Notes: generated by a model not told the origin, from the letters alone. A DNA stretch of 64,000 nt from Streptomyces geranii (GCF_002954775.1 NZ_PJME01000021.1:88502-152501); one strand, 5' to 3'. Positions 1-8,862 are shown, counted from the stretch's first letter. Numbers and translations: made by a program.

Positions 1-128
1 CCCCGTCCGCACTTCCCAATGTCCCGCAGTTCGGGTCGCCACGTCCGGGGCTTCGCACCTCTTGGCCGAGGTCGAACCCTCCCCACCACGTACGTGAGTT
101 CGAGCAAGCCCTTGCTCACCAACGCGCA

Positions 129-163
129 GGGGCCCGGCCACCCCCCTCGGGCGGCCGGACCCC
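129..163 (-). terminator. Hairpin downstream of the galactanase gene
   Basis: Inverted repeat GGGGCCCGGCC (129-139) / GGCCGGACCCC (153-163) with one mismatch and a 13-nt loop. It lies 15 bases beyond the galactanase stop codon and has no U-tract, as is common for Streptomyces terminators. The rest of 1-177 shows no convincing gene. Confidence 0.55.
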
Positions 164-177
164 CTGTCACTTCCGGC

Positions 178-1785
178 TCAGCGGTGGCTGAACCACGTCA
201 TCGCGGGCAGCGCCTTCTCGTCGTAGCCGAACAGGGCCTGGTTCTCCCAGCCGTTGCCCGAGGACGCGTCCGTGGGGTCCCAGCCGTTGCCGGTGACCGC
301 GGTCCAGGTCGCCTCCCAGTAGAAGACGCCGAGGCCGCGGCCGTTCGGAACGGCCTCCACGATGTTCAGGATGTCCCGGAACCAGGCCGACTGCCCGGCC
401 GTGGACGCCGGGTACCCGGAGACCAGTTCACTGCTCAGGTCGATGATGTTCTCGTGCGAGTCCTCGCTGTCGAGCCGGAAGGGGTAGGCCGTCTCGGCGA
501 CGTACACCGGCTTGCCGTAGCGGGAGGCCGCGTCGTCCAGGGTGGTCTGGAAGTCGTAGAGCGAGCCGTGCCAGTAGCCGTAGTACGACAGGCCGATCAC
601 GTCGAACTTCACGCCGTTGGAGACCGCGCTGTCGAACCACCAGCGGGTGCCCGACAGGTCGCCGCCCTTGGCCAGGTGCAGCGCGACGGTCGTCCCGGAG
701 TTGACCGCCTTGACCGCGTCGTAGCCGGAGTTGAGCAGCCCGGCGAGCTGCGACCAGTTGTCGGTCGAGCCCTCGGACCACAGCATGCCGCCGTTGATCT
801 CGTTGCCGACCTGGACCATGTCGGCGGTGGTGCCCTGGGCCTTGAGGGCGTTGAGGACGTCGTACGTGTGGTTGTAGACGTCCGTCTTCAGCTGGCTGTA
901 CGAGTGTCCGGCCCAGGCGGCGGGCTTGGACTGGGCGCCCGGGTCGGCCCAGGTGTCCGAGTAGTGGAAGTCGACCAGGAGCTTCATGCCCTGCGCCTTG
1001 ATGCGCTTGGCGATGGCCAGGACACGTGCCTTGTTGCTGTAGCCGTCGGCCGGGTTGACCCAGACCTTGACGCGCGCGTAGTTCATGCCGGAGTTCTTCA
1101 GGATGGTGAGCGCGTCGCTCGTCGTCCCTGAACTGGTCTTGTAGACACCGCCCTTGGCCTCGCTCTTGACGAGGGAGGAGATGTCGGCGCCCTTGACGGG
1201 CACCCCGCCTGTGCCTGAGGCGAACGTCAGGTCGTCGACGTTGATCCAGTTGCCCGCGTTGGCATCGGAGTTGATGCTGATCGTGCACTGGTTGTTCGTC
1301 ACCGCGATCGGTACGACGATCCGGATCCACCCGCTGGCGGAGACGGGCAGGTCGGTGCGCTGTTCCGAACTGCCGCAGTTCTTCAGGGCTATGTAGGCGG
1401 AGTTCTGGCCGCCGCCCGAGCGCACCCACGCGGTGAGCTTGTAGTTGCCGTTGGTCAGCCCGGACAGGTACTGGTAGGTCTCCACCTTGTAGGCGGAGGC
1501 GGAGTAGTGGGACAGGCGGTAACTGCCGCCGTGGCCACCGGCCTCCACGTACGAGGCGGCCGTACTGCCGTACTCCGACCAGCCGTTGGGTACGGCGGCG
1601 CCCGAACCGTCGGCCTCGAAGCCGCCGTTGGTGAGGGTGCTGGCCGCCTGTGCGGAGGTGGCGGGCAGGGCGGTGAGGGCGAGGCCCGCGGCGAGCGGGA
1701 GCAGCAGGGCCTTGATGGTGCGCCTGGTGGCGAGTCGGGGCGTGCGCCCGGGTGTACGTCGGGGTGTGCGTCTGGGATGGAACAT
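178..1785 (-). CDS. ganB: Secreted arabinogalactan endo-beta-1,4-galactanase (GH53) with N-terminal carbohydrate-binding module
   Basis: Hydrolyses beta-1,4-galactan or type I arabinogalactan outside the cell to short galacto-oligosaccharides. The 535-residue protein starts with an arginine-rich signal peptide (about residues 1-47, hydrophobic core 26-42, AQA cleavage site). A beta-sandwich module (about 48-190, carrying NGGFEADG and ending NVDDLTF) looks like a CBM, perhaps CBM61-like. The GH53 domain (about 195-535) has the acid/base Glu in VGNEI (E329) and the nucleophile in VAETAYPF (E431). It lies 170 bp downstream of the GH42 gene on the same strand and is probably co-expressed with it. 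The facing sugar importer would take up the products. GH53 is firm; the binding-module family is inferred. Confidence 0.9.
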   Translation of the reverse strand: MFHPRRTPRRTPGRTPRLATRRTIKALLLPLAAGLALTALPATSAQAASTLTNGGFEADGSGAAVPNGWSEYGSTAASYVEAGGHGGSYRLSHYSASAYKVETYQYLSGLTNGNYKLTAWVRSGGGQNSAYIALKNCGSSEQRTDLPVSASGWIRIVVPIAVTNNQCTISINSDANAGNWINVDDLTFASGTGGVPVKGADISSLVKSEAKGGVYKTSSGTTSDALTILKNSGMNYARVKVWVNPADGYSNKARVLAIAKRIKAQGMKLLVDFHYSDTWADPGAQSKPAAWAGHSYSQLKTDVYNHTYDVLNALKAQGTTADMVQVGNEINGGMLWSEGSTDNWSQLAGLLNSGYDAVKAVNSGTTVALHLAKGGDLSGTRWWFDSAVSNGVKFDVIGLSYYGYWHGSLYDFQTTLDDAASRYGKPVYVAETAYPFRLDSEDSHENIIDLSSELVSGYPASTAGQSAWFRDILNIVEAVPNGRGLGVFYWEATWTAVTGNGWDPTDASSGNGWENQALFGYDEKALPAMTWFSHR

Positions 1786-1955
1786 CGTCGTCCGTCGTCC
1801 CTTCGACGTGATGGGTTGGGGGTGGTCCCTCCCGAGGGGAAGGAGGGAGCCCCTCCGCCCGCGGCTCTCGTGGCACTCACGGACGGAGGGGAACTTGCGG
1901 CTCGGCCGTCGCCAACTCGGGCGTCGACCACGGTCGTCGACCTCGGCTGCCGAAC

Positions 1956-3977
1956 TCAGTTGTCGAGCCGGACGACCCTGACGGCTCCGGCGGGCAACTC
2001 AAGGCGGCCGGCGGCTCGTTCGCCGGTCAGCAGTTCGGTGCCGGGTGCCTCCAGCGGCACCTTGGCGTCCGACACGGTGTGGTTGACGGCGAACAGGTAG
2101 GTGCCCGACTCGCCCGTGCGGCGCACGAGTTCGACGTCGTGCGGGAGGTCGGCTCGGGGGGCGAGGTCGGCGTCCTCGGTGGCCCAGCCGAGGAGGGCGT
2201 CCAGGCCGTGTGCGTCGAGGCGGGTCGACACGTACCAGGCGGTGCCCTCGCCCAGGCGGTGGCGGGTGACGGCGGGGTGGTCGGCGGTGAGGCCGTCGGC
2301 GTAGGTCCAAACGGTCTCGGCGCCGCGCGGGACGACGAACTCGGTCCACACGTCGCCGGTCAGCTCGGAGCCGTCGGGGCCGGTGATCCGTACGGCGTCG
2401 CCCTGGAGCAGCGGGGAGAACTCCTCGACGGTCAGGCCGAGTACGTCGCGCAGGGCGCCCGGGTAGGGGCCGTCGTGCACGGCGTCGTGCTCGTCGACGA
2501 TGCCGGAGAAGTAGGAGACGACAAGGGTGCCGCCGTTCTCGACGTACTCCTTGAGGTTGTTCCCGGCGGCCTCAGTCATCAGGTAGAGGGCGGGTACGAC
2601 GACAAGGGGATAGGCCGACAAGTCGGCTTCCGGGTGGGCGAAGTCGACCGTGAGGTGGCGGTCGTACAGGGCCTCGTAGAAGGCGTCGGCGCGCTCGCGC
2701 GGGTCGTGGTCCTCACTGGGGCGCCACTGGAGGTTCTGCGCCCACCAGGAGTGCCAGTCCCAGAGGACGGCGACGTCGGCGACGGTGCGCGTGCCTCGGA
2801 TGGACGCCAACGAGTCGAGGGAGGCGCCGAGTTCGACGACCTCGCGCCAGACACGGGTCTCCGTACCGCCGTGCGGGAGCATCGCCGAGTGGAACTTCTC
2901 GGCGCCGCGCCGGGACTGGCGCCACTGGAAGAACATCGCGCCCTCTGAGCCGCGTGCCACATGGGCGAGGGAGTTGCGGGCCATCTGGCCCGGTGCCTTC
3001 GCGGGGTTGCGGGGCTGCCAGTTGATGCCCGAGGTGGAGTGTTCGAGGAGAATCCAGGGGGCGCCGCCGCCGACGGAACGGGTGAGGTCGGCGGCCATCG
3101 CCAGGTTGACGTGGGTGCGGCGGCCGTCGGTGATCAGGTAGTGGTCGTTGGTGACGATGTCGACCTCGCGGCCCCAGGCCCAGTAGTCGACGGAGTCGCA
3201 CTGGCTGAGCGCGGTCATGAAGTTCGTGGTGACGGGGATGCCGGGCGCGAGGCGGTGCAGGATGTCCCGCTCCATACAGAAGTTCTCGCGCATCGTGGCG
3301 TCGGCGAACCGCTTGTAGTCCAGCGCCTGGCCCGGGTTGCCGACCGTGGGTGCGGCGCGCGGCGGGTTGATCTGCTCGAAGGCCGCGTAGTGCTGGCCCC
3401 AGAAGGCCGTCCCCCAGGCCTCGTTGACGCCGTCGACCGTCTCGTACGTCGACTGCAGCCAGCGCCGGAAGTGGGCCGCGCAGGAGTCGCAGTAGCAGGC
3501 GGAGACCGGGACGCCGTACTCGTTGTGGACGTGCCACATCGCGAGCGCCGGGTGGGCGCCGTAGCGCTCGGCGAGCCGCGTGGTGATGTTCGCGGCGGCG
3601 GCGCGGTAGTCGGCGTTGCTGTGACAGATCGCGGCGCGGGAACCGAACTCGTAGCGCACGCCCTCGGGGGTGACCGGCAGCGCGTCCGGGTGCTCGCGGT
3701 AGAACCAGGCGGGCGGCGCCACCGTGGGCGTGCCGAGGTCGGCGCGGATGCCGTTCTCGTGCAGGAGGTCCAGGAGGCGGTCGAGCCAGCCGAAGTCGTA
3801 CACGCCGGGTGCCGTCTCCAGCAGGGCCCAGGAGAAGATCCCGACGCTGACCATCGTGACGCCGGCCTCGCGCATCAGCCGGACGTCCTCCTGCCAGACG
3901 CTTTCCGGCCACTGCTCGGGGTTGTAGTCCCCGCCGAAGGCCAGCCTGGTGAGGCCCGTGGGGGTGGTCTCCGGCAT
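1956..3977 (-). CDS. ganA: Beta-galactosidase, GH42
   Basis: Intracellular beta-galactosidase of 673 residues with no signal peptide, expected to release galactose from imported galacto-oligosaccharides. The N-terminal barrel begins LAFGGDYNPEQWP. The acid/base Glu is in HNEYG (E153) and the nucleophile in LLEHSTS (E312). Cysteines C118, C161, C163 and C166 match the zinc site of GH42 enzymes. The middle is a trimerisation-like domain (about 395-600) and the C-terminus a small beta domain. The ATG at 3977 is preferred over an upstream in-frame ATG at 4043 because GGGAGA sits 7 nt before it. Pairing with GH53 and a CUT1 importer supports a galactan role rather than lactose. Confidence 0.92.
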   Translation of the reverse strand: MPETTPTGLTRLAFGGDYNPEQWPESVWQEDVRLMREAGVTMVSVGIFSWALLETAPGVYDFGWLDRLLDLLHENGIRADLGTPTVAPPAWFYREHPDALPVTPEGVRYEFGSRAAICHSNADYRAAAANITTRLAERYGAHPALAMWHVHNEYGVPVSACYCDSCAAHFRRWLQSTYETVDGVNEAWGTAFWGQHYAAFEQINPPRAAPTVGNPGQALDYKRFADATMRENFCMERDILHRLAPGIPVTTNFMTALSQCDSVDYWAWGREVDIVTNDHYLITDGRRTHVNLAMAADLTRSVGGGAPWILLEHSTSGINWQPRNPAKAPGQMARNSLAHVARGSEGAMFFQWRQSRRGAEKFHSAMLPHGGTETRVWREVVELGASLDSLASIRGTRTVADVAVLWDWHSWWAQNLQWRPSEDHDPRERADAFYEALYDRHLTVDFAHPEADLSAYPLVVVPALYLMTEAAGNNLKEYVENGGTLVVSYFSGIVDEHDAVHDGPYPGALRDVLGLTVEEFSPLLQGDAVRITGPDGSELTGDVWTEFVVPRGAETVWTYADGLTADHPAVTRHRLGEGTAWYVSTRLDAHGLDALLGWATEDADLAPRADLPHDVELVRRTGESGTYLFAVNHTVSDAKVPLEAPGTELLTGERAAGRLELPAGAVRVVRLDN

Positions 3978-4028
3978 GGATTGTCTCCCGATCGGTCTGT
4001 CGCTCTGGAACATATCTGGAACTAATCT

Positions 4029-4042
4029 TGGGAACGTGCACA
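4029..4042. promoter_or_regulatory. Degenerate second LacI-type operator
   Basis: TGGGAACGTGCACA matches 11 of 14 positions of the palindrome at 4118-4131. It lies between the presumed promoter and start codon of the GH42 gene, so it could let the same LacI protein repress the minus-strand genes. Inference from similarity only. Confidence 0.35.
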
Positions 4043-4089
4043 CACAGCTTCAGCGGCGCGGGGCCTAGATAACCTCATGGCAACAACCA

Positions 4090-4118
4090 TTGACAAGTGT
4101 CGAGGATGTTTCTCTACT
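4090..4118 (+). promoter_or_regulatory. Promoter of the galacto-oligosaccharide importer operon
   Basis: TTGACA (4090-4095), a 17-nt spacer and TCTACT (4113-4118) form a good housekeeping-sigma promoter. The -10 abuts the palindromic operator, so a bound repressor would block polymerase. Confidence 0.55.
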
Positions 4119-4131
4119 GTGAACGCTCACA
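4118..4131. promoter_or_regulatory. LacI-family operator
   Basis: TGTGAACGCTCACA has perfect 5-bp arms (TGTGA/TCACA) around a central CG, as expected for a LacI-family operator. It overlaps the -10 and start region of the importer promoter and lies within the divergent interval between the glycosidases and the importer. The LacI gene at 7324-8355 is the obvious candidate ligand. Confidence 0.65.
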
Positions 4132-4188
4132 GAAGCATGGCGGGCTTTCGCAGCAGGCGGGAGCCCCATGGTCAGGGGAGAACGTTCC

Positions 4189-5505
4189 ATGCCGAACACG
4201 AAGCAGTGGCGCCTCGTGGCAACCGCGGTCGCCGTCACGCTCGGTGCCACCACACTCGCCGCCTGCGGGTCCGACGACGACAGCGACGCCCAGTCCGGCC
4301 CGGTGTCCCTGACGTACTGGACCTGGACGCCCGGCATGGACAAGGTCGTCGACCTGTGGAACAAGGGGCCGGGCAAGGAGCAGCAGATCACCGTCACGGT
4401 GAAGAAGCAGGCGTCCGGCGACACCCTGGTCACGAAGATCCTCACCGCGCACAAGGCCAAGAAGGCGCCGGACCTGGTGCAGGCCGAGTACCAGGCACTG
4501 CCGACGCTGGTCAGCAACGACGCGCTCGCGGACATCTCGGGCGAGGTCGGCGACGCGAAGAAGGACTTCGCCGAGGGGGTCTGGCAGCAGACGACGCTGG
4601 GCACGGACGCGGTGTACGCGGTGCCGCAGGACATCGGGCCGATGATGTTCTACTACCGCGAGGACCTCTTCAAGCAGTACGGCCTCAAGGTCCCGACGAC
4701 CTGGGAGGAGTTCGCCCAGACCGCCCGTGACCTGAAGAAGAAGGCCCCGGACAAGGATCTCACCACCTTCTCCGCCAACGACTCCGGTCTCTTCGCGGGC
4801 CTCGCCCAGCAGGCCGGCGCCAAGTGGTGGACGACCTCCGGCGAGAAGTGGCAGGTCGGCATCGACGACGCGGCGACCCAGAAGGTCGCCAAGTTCTGGG
4901 GCGACCTCGTCAAGGAGGACGCCATCGACAACCAGCCGATGTACACCCCGGCCTGGAACAAGGCGCTCGACACCGGCAAGCAGATCGCGTGGGTCAGCGC
5001 GGTGTGGGCGCCGGGCACGCTGACGACGGCCGCGCCGGACACCAAGGGCAAGTGGGCCATGGCCCCGCTCCCCCAGTGGTCGGCCGGTGAGGAGGTGACG
5101 GGCAGCTGGGGCGGCTCCTCGACCGCCGTCACCACCGACTCCGCCCACAAGTCGGCCGCCGCGAAGTTCGCCGCCTGGCTGAACACCGACGGCGACGCGC
5201 TGGCCGCGCTCGCGAAGGAGGGCGGGATCTACCCGGCCGCCACGGGCGCCCAGCTCAGCGGCGCGTTCGCCAAGTCGCCCGAGTTCTTCTCCAACCAGGC
5301 GGACTTCTACACCGAGGCCGCCGAGATCGCGAAGACGACGGCGCCCTCCGCGTGGGGCCCGAACGTGAACGTGGCGTACACCTCCTTCAAGGACGCGTTC
5401 GCCTCGGCCGCGAAGAACAAGTCGGACTTCGGTGCCGCCCTGAAGACGATGCAGGACGACACGGTCGCCGACCTGAAGAAGCAGGGCTTCGGAGTCGCGG
5501 AGTGA
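4189..5505 (+). CDS. CUT1-type sugar ABC transporter substrate-binding lipoprotein
   Basis: Family 1 extracellular solute-binding protein of 438 residues, probably capturing galacto-oligosaccharides released by the GH53 enzyme. The lipobox LAAC (C26) gives a lipid-anchored mature protein starting CGSDDD. The opening strand LTYWTWTPGMDKVVDLWN is typical of MalE/CebE-like proteins. ATG at 4189 is preferred over ATG at 4168 because GGGGAG lies 8 nt upstream and the shorter form gives a normal signal peptide. It is first in the operon with two permeases and a LacI regulator, and its stop overlaps the next start (GTGA). Substrate is inferred from context. Confidence 0.88.
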   Translation: MPNTKQWRLVATAVAVTLGATTLAACGSDDDSDAQSGPVSLTYWTWTPGMDKVVDLWNKGPGKEQQITVTVKKQASGDTLVTKILTAHKAKKAPDLVQAEYQALPTLVSNDALADISGEVGDAKKDFAEGVWQQTTLGTDAVYAVPQDIGPMMFYYREDLFKQYGLKVPTTWEEFAQTARDLKKKAPDKDLTTFSANDSGLFAGLAQQAGAKWWTTSGEKWQVGIDDAATQKVAKFWGDLVKEDAIDNQPMYTPAWNKALDTGKQIAWVSAVWAPGTLTTAAPDTKGKWAMAPLPQWSAGEEVTGSWGGSSTAVTTDSAHKSAAAKFAAWLNTDGDALAALAKEGGIYPAATGAQLSGAFAKSPEFFSNQADFYTEAAEIAKTTAPSAWGPNVNVAYTSFKDAFASAAKNKSDFGAALKTMQDDTVADLKKQGFGVAE

Positions 5506-6425
5506 CCAGCGCACGCCGACGGTCGTACGGGGTCAAGTCGGCCCCGTACGCCTTCCTGCTCCCCGCGGTGATCCTCTTCGCCCTCTTCTTCGCGCTGCCG
5601 ATCGGCTACGCGCTCTGGCTGAGCCTGCACAAGGTGAAGGTGTCGGGGCTGGGGCTCGGCTCGGGGGCGCGGAAAGAGGTCTGGGCGGGTATCGAGAACT
5701 ACACCGCCGCCCTCACCGACAGCGAGCTGCTGCACGGCGCGCTGCGCGTGGTCGGCTACGGCGCGATCGTGATCCCGGTGATGCTGGGGCTCGCCCTGGT
5801 CTTCGCACTGATGCTCGACGCGGACAAGGTGCGGTTCACGCCCTTCACCCGGCTCGCGATCTTCCTGCCGTACGCCATTCCGGGCGTGGTCGCCGCACTG
5901 CTCTGGGGCTTCCTCTACCTCCCCGACGTCAGCCCGTTCTACTTCGTCCTCGACAAGCTCGGGCTGCCGCAGCCGGACCTGCTGGACGGCGGTCCGCTGT
6001 ATCTCGCCCTCTCCAACATCGCGGTGTGGGGCGGTACGGGCTTCAACATGATCGTCATCTACACCTCGCTGCGGTCGATCCCGGCCGAGGTGTACGAGGC
6101 GGCGAAGCTGGACGGCGCCACCCCGCTGCAGATCGCGCTCCGGATCAAGATCCCGATGGTGGCGCCCTCGCTGGTGCTGACCTTCTTCTTCTCGATCATC
6201 GCGACGCTGCAGGTGTTCAGCGAGCCGACCACCCTCAAACCGCTCACCAACTCCGTTCCCACGACGTGGAGTCCGCTGATGAAGGTGTACCAGGACGCCT
6301 TCGGCAAGGGTGACATCTACTCGGCCGCCGCCGAGGCGACGATCATCGCGATCGTCACGCTGGTCCTGTCGTTCGGCTTCCTGCGGGCCGCGAACTCCCG
6401 TAACAAGCAGGAGGCAGCACGATGA
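5502..6425 (+). CDS. CUT1 sugar ABC transporter permease (MalF-like)
   Basis: Inner-membrane permease of 307 residues with about six helices, beginning YAFLLPAVILFALFF. The EAA loop EVYEAAKLDGA near residues 197-207 would contact the ATPase. It starts at a GTG overlapping the stop of the binding-protein gene and ends overlapping the next permease start (ATGA), so the genes are translationally coupled. No ATPase gene is present. Streptomyces CUT1 importers usually share the distant MsiK ATPase, which is the expected partner. Confidence 0.88.
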   Translation: MTSARRRSYGVKSAPYAFLLPAVILFALFFALPIGYALWLSLHKVKVSGLGLGSGARKEVWAGIENYTAALTDSELLHGALRVVGYGAIVIPVMLGLALVFALMLDADKVRFTPFTRLAIFLPYAIPGVVAALLWGFLYLPDVSPFYFVLDKLGLPQPDLLDGGPLYLALSNIAVWGGTGFNMIVIYTSLRSIPAEVYEAAKLDGATPLQIALRIKIPMVAPSLVLTFFFSIIATLQVFSEPTTLKPLTNSVPTTWSPLMKVYQDAFGKGDIYSAAAEATIIAIVTLVLSFGFLRAANSRNKQEAAR

Positions 6426-7327
6426 GTTCCCTCGCCGTGGGCAAGGCGGAGGCGACGACGGGCACCAGGCCCGGCACCGTCCAACGCCCGCCGCTGCGCG
6501 GCCGTATCGCCCTGGTCCCGACGATCACCCTCCTCCTGGGCGCGCTGTACTGCCTGCTGCCGGTCGCATGGGTGGTGATCGCGGCGACGAAGTCGGGCAG
6601 CGAGCTGTTCTCCACCTTCACCTTCCTGCCCGGCAGCGGATTCACCGACAACGTCAAGGAGTTGAGCGCCTACCGAGACGGCGTCTACTGGAAGTGGATG
6701 GGCAACTCCGCCCTCTACGCCGGTCTCGGCGCCCTCCTGTCGACGGCGGTGAGCGCCGTCAGCGGCTACGCCCTCGCGATCTACCGTTTCCGGGGCCGCG
6801 AGGCGGTGTTCAGCGTCCTGATGGCGGGCGTGCTGATGCCCCCGGTGATCCTCGCGATCCCGCAGTACCTGCTGCTGGCGAAGGCCGACATCACGGACTC
6901 GTACGCGTCCGTGCTGCTACCGCTGGTCCTCTCCCCGTACGGCATCTACCTCGCGCGGATCTATGCCGCCGCGGCCGTGCCCGCCGATGTCGTCGAGGCC
7001 GGGCGGATGGACGGCGCGGGCGAGTGGCGGATCTTCACCAGGGTCGCGCTGCCGATGATGATCCCGGGCCTGGTGACGGTGTTCCTGTTCCAGTTCGTGG
7101 CCGTGTGGAACAACTTCCTGCTCCCCTACATCATGCTCAGCGACGACGAGAAGTTCCCGATCACGCTCGGCCTGTTCACGCTTCTCGAACAGGGCGCGAA
7201 CACTCCGGCGCTCTACACGCTGGTGATCACGGGCGCCTTCCTGGCGGTCGTCCCGCTCATCGCGCTCTTCCTGGTCATCCAGCGGTTCTGGAGCCTCGAC
7301 CTGCTGTCCGGAGCCGTAAAGTCATGA
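6422..7327 (+). CDS. CUT1 sugar ABC transporter permease (MalG-like)
   Basis: Second permease subunit, 301 residues, with a cytoplasmic N-terminus of about 30 residues followed by roughly six membrane helices. The EAA motif DVVEAGRMDGA near 190-200 is the ATPase contact. It pairs with the preceding permease to form the channel. Its stop overlaps the start of the LacI gene (ATGA), so the regulator is part of the same transcript. Confidence 0.88.
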   Translation: MSSLAVGKAEATTGTRPGTVQRPPLRGRIALVPTITLLLGALYCLLPVAWVVIAATKSGSELFSTFTFLPGSGFTDNVKELSAYRDGVYWKWMGNSALYAGLGALLSTAVSAVSGYALAIYRFRGREAVFSVLMAGVLMPPVILAIPQYLLLAKADITDSYASVLLPLVLSPYGIYLARIYAAAAVPADVVEAGRMDGAGEWRIFTRVALPMMIPGLVTVFLFQFVAVWNNFLLPYIMLSDDEKFPITLGLFTLLEQGANTPALYTLVITGAFLAVVPLIALFLVIQRFWSLDLLSGAVKS

Positions 7328-8355
7328 CCATGAGCAATACCGGGGGCCGGCGCAAACCGCCGACGATCCACGACGTGGCGCGCGAGGCGGGGGTCTCACG
7401 GGGCACCGTCTCGCGCGTGCTCAACGGCGGTCACTATGTGAGCCCCACCGCCGCCGAGGCGGTGAACGCCGCGATCCGCAAGACCGGGTACGTGGTCAAC
7501 CGGCACGCCCGTTCGCTCATCACCGGCCGCTCCGACTCGATCGGCTTTCTGCTGACGGAGCCTCAGGAGCGGTTCTTCGAGGACCCCAACTTCAATGTCC
7601 TGCTGCGGGGTTGCACCCAGGCACTGGCGGCGCACGACATCCCGCTCCTGCTGATGCTGGCGGGCACCGAGGACGAACGGCGGCGCATCACGCGGTACAT
7701 CACCGCCGGTCATGTCGACGGGGTGCTGCTGGTCTCCAGCCACTCCGGCGACCCGGTCGCGCAGGAGCTGTGCGAGGCGGGCGTCCCGCTGGTCGCGTGC
7801 GGCAAGCCGATCGGCCTCGGCTCCAAGGTGAGTTACGTGGCGGCGGCCGACCGCGACGGCGCCCGGGACATGGTCCGGTATCTGTTGTCGCTGGGCCGCC
7901 GCCGTATCGCCGTGGTGACCGGTCCGCTCGACACCCCGGGCGGTGTGGAGCGCCTCGCCGGGTACCGGGAGGTGCTGGCCGAGGAGGGCATCGAGTACGA
8001 CGACCGGCTCGTCGTCTCCGGCGACTACAGCCGGGCCAGTGGTGAGGCGGGGGCGGAACGGTTGCTGGCGCAGTGCCCGGACCTGGACGCCGTGTTCGTC
8101 GCGTCCGACCTGATGGCACAGGGGGTGCTCACGGCGCTGGAGCGGGCGGGGCGGTCCGTTCCCCAGGACGTGTCGGTGGGCGGCTTCGACGACTCCTCGG
8201 CCGCGCTGGCCGCCCGGCCGCAGCTGACGACGATCCGACAGCCGTACGACCGGATCAGCGCCGAGATGGTACGGGTGCTGCTCGCGCAGATCGGCGGGGA
8301 GGACCCGTCGGCGGTGATCCTGCCGACCGAACTGATCAAGCGCGGGTCCGCCTGA
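7324..8355 (+). CDS. LacI-family transcriptional regulator of the galactan locus
   Basis: 343-residue repressor. The N-terminal helix-turn-helix TIHDVAREAGVSRGTVSRVL is followed by the hinge and a periplasmic-binding-protein-like effector domain ending near TELIKRG. It overlaps the upstream permease stop by ATGA and so is co-expressed with the importer. It most likely binds the 14-bp palindrome at 4118-4131 and releases it when a galacto-oligosaccharide is bound. An alternative ATG lies six bases downstream at 7330. Family is certain; operator and ligand are inferred. Confidence 0.9.
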   Translation: MTMSNTGGRRKPPTIHDVAREAGVSRGTVSRVLNGGHYVSPTAAEAVNAAIRKTGYVVNRHARSLITGRSDSIGFLLTEPQERFFEDPNFNVLLRGCTQALAAHDIPLLLMLAGTEDERRRITRYITAGHVDGVLLVSSHSGDPVAQELCEAGVPLVACGKPIGLGSKVSYVAAADRDGARDMVRYLLSLGRRRIAVVTGPLDTPGGVERLAGYREVLAEEGIEYDDRLVVSGDYSRASGEAGAERLLAQCPDLDAVFVASDLMAQGVLTALERAGRSVPQDVSVGGFDDSSAALAARPQLTTIRQPYDRISAEMVRVLLAQIGGEDPSAVILPTELIKRGSA

Positions 8356-8366
8356 GCATGCCCGTT

Positions 8367-8384
8367 TTTATGCATACGCATTAA
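8367..8384. promoter_or_regulatory. Dyad in front of the MarR gene
   Basis: TTTATGC-ATAC-GCATTAA is an inverted repeat (6 of 7 arm positions) ending one base before the MarR start codon. Its position suggests an autoregulatory operator on a nearly leaderless promoter. Confidence 0.4.
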
Positions 8385-8385
8385 C

Positions 8386-8796
8386 ATGGGGTGCATGGCA
8401 GTGAACAGGGCCGGTGCGGGGCTGGCGGACCAGTGGCGGGACATCCTGGCGGCGCACGCCCGCACGATGTGCGAGATCGACCGTGTGCTGCATCCGCACG
8501 GGCTGGGCGCGAGCGACTTCGAGGTGCTCGACGTCCTCGTCGCGGAGGCGGATGCCACGGCGGACGAGTGCAGGGTGCAGGACATCGCCGGCCGGATTCA
8601 TCTCAGCCAGAGCGCGTTGTCCCGGCTCATCGGGCGGCTGGAGAAGGACGGGCTGGTCGAGCGGAGCATGTGCGTGGAGGATCGGCGGGGGGTGCGGGTC
8701 GCTTTGACGGCGCGTGGTCGTGCGCTGCACGGGGAGGTTCTGCCGCTTCAACGGGCTGCTCTGGAGAGGTCGTTGGGGGCTGAGGAGTGTAGGTAG
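8386..8796 (+). CDS. MarR-family transcriptional regulator
   Basis: Winged-helix regulator of 136 residues. It has the N-terminal dimerisation helices, a recognition region (VQDIAGRIHLSQSALSRLI, about 67-85) and the wing ending EDRRGVRVALTARG. A second ATG nine bases downstream (8395) is possible. There is no clear Shine-Dalgarno sequence, consistent with a leaderless message. It lies 30 bp after the LacI gene and converges on a LysR gene. No obvious target gene sits beside it, so autoregulation through the adjoining dyad is the safest inference. Confidence 0.85.
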   Translation: MGCMAVNRAGAGLADQWRDILAAHARTMCEIDRVLHPHGLGASDFEVLDVLVAEADATADECRVQDIAGRIHLSQSALSRLIGRLEKDGLVERSMCVEDRRGVRVALTARGRALHGEVLPLQRAALERSLGAEECR

Positions 8797-8831
8797 TTCG
8801 TTTGCCGCGCGCTCGTGGGGCTTCTCGCGCA

Positions 8832-8856
8832 GTTCCCCGCGCCCCTAAAGGGGCGC
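8832..8856. repeat. Dispersed intergenic repeat with bidirectional hairpin, copy 1
   Basis: GTTCCCCGCGCCCCT (8832-8846) continues into a perfect hairpin GCGCCCC-TAAA-GGGGCGC (8839-8856) between convergent MarR and LysR genes. The 15-bp core recurs at 41241-41255 and a variant at 50219-50243, also between convergent genes. It is probably a transcription terminator and repeat element. Confidence 0.7.
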
Positions 8857-8862
8857 TCCTCC

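Noticed and set aside
4168..4188. Start of the sugar-binding protein at 4168
   Set aside because: Only 4 nt separate GGGAG from that ATG, and it adds seven residues before a normal lipoprotein signal; 4189 has better spacing.
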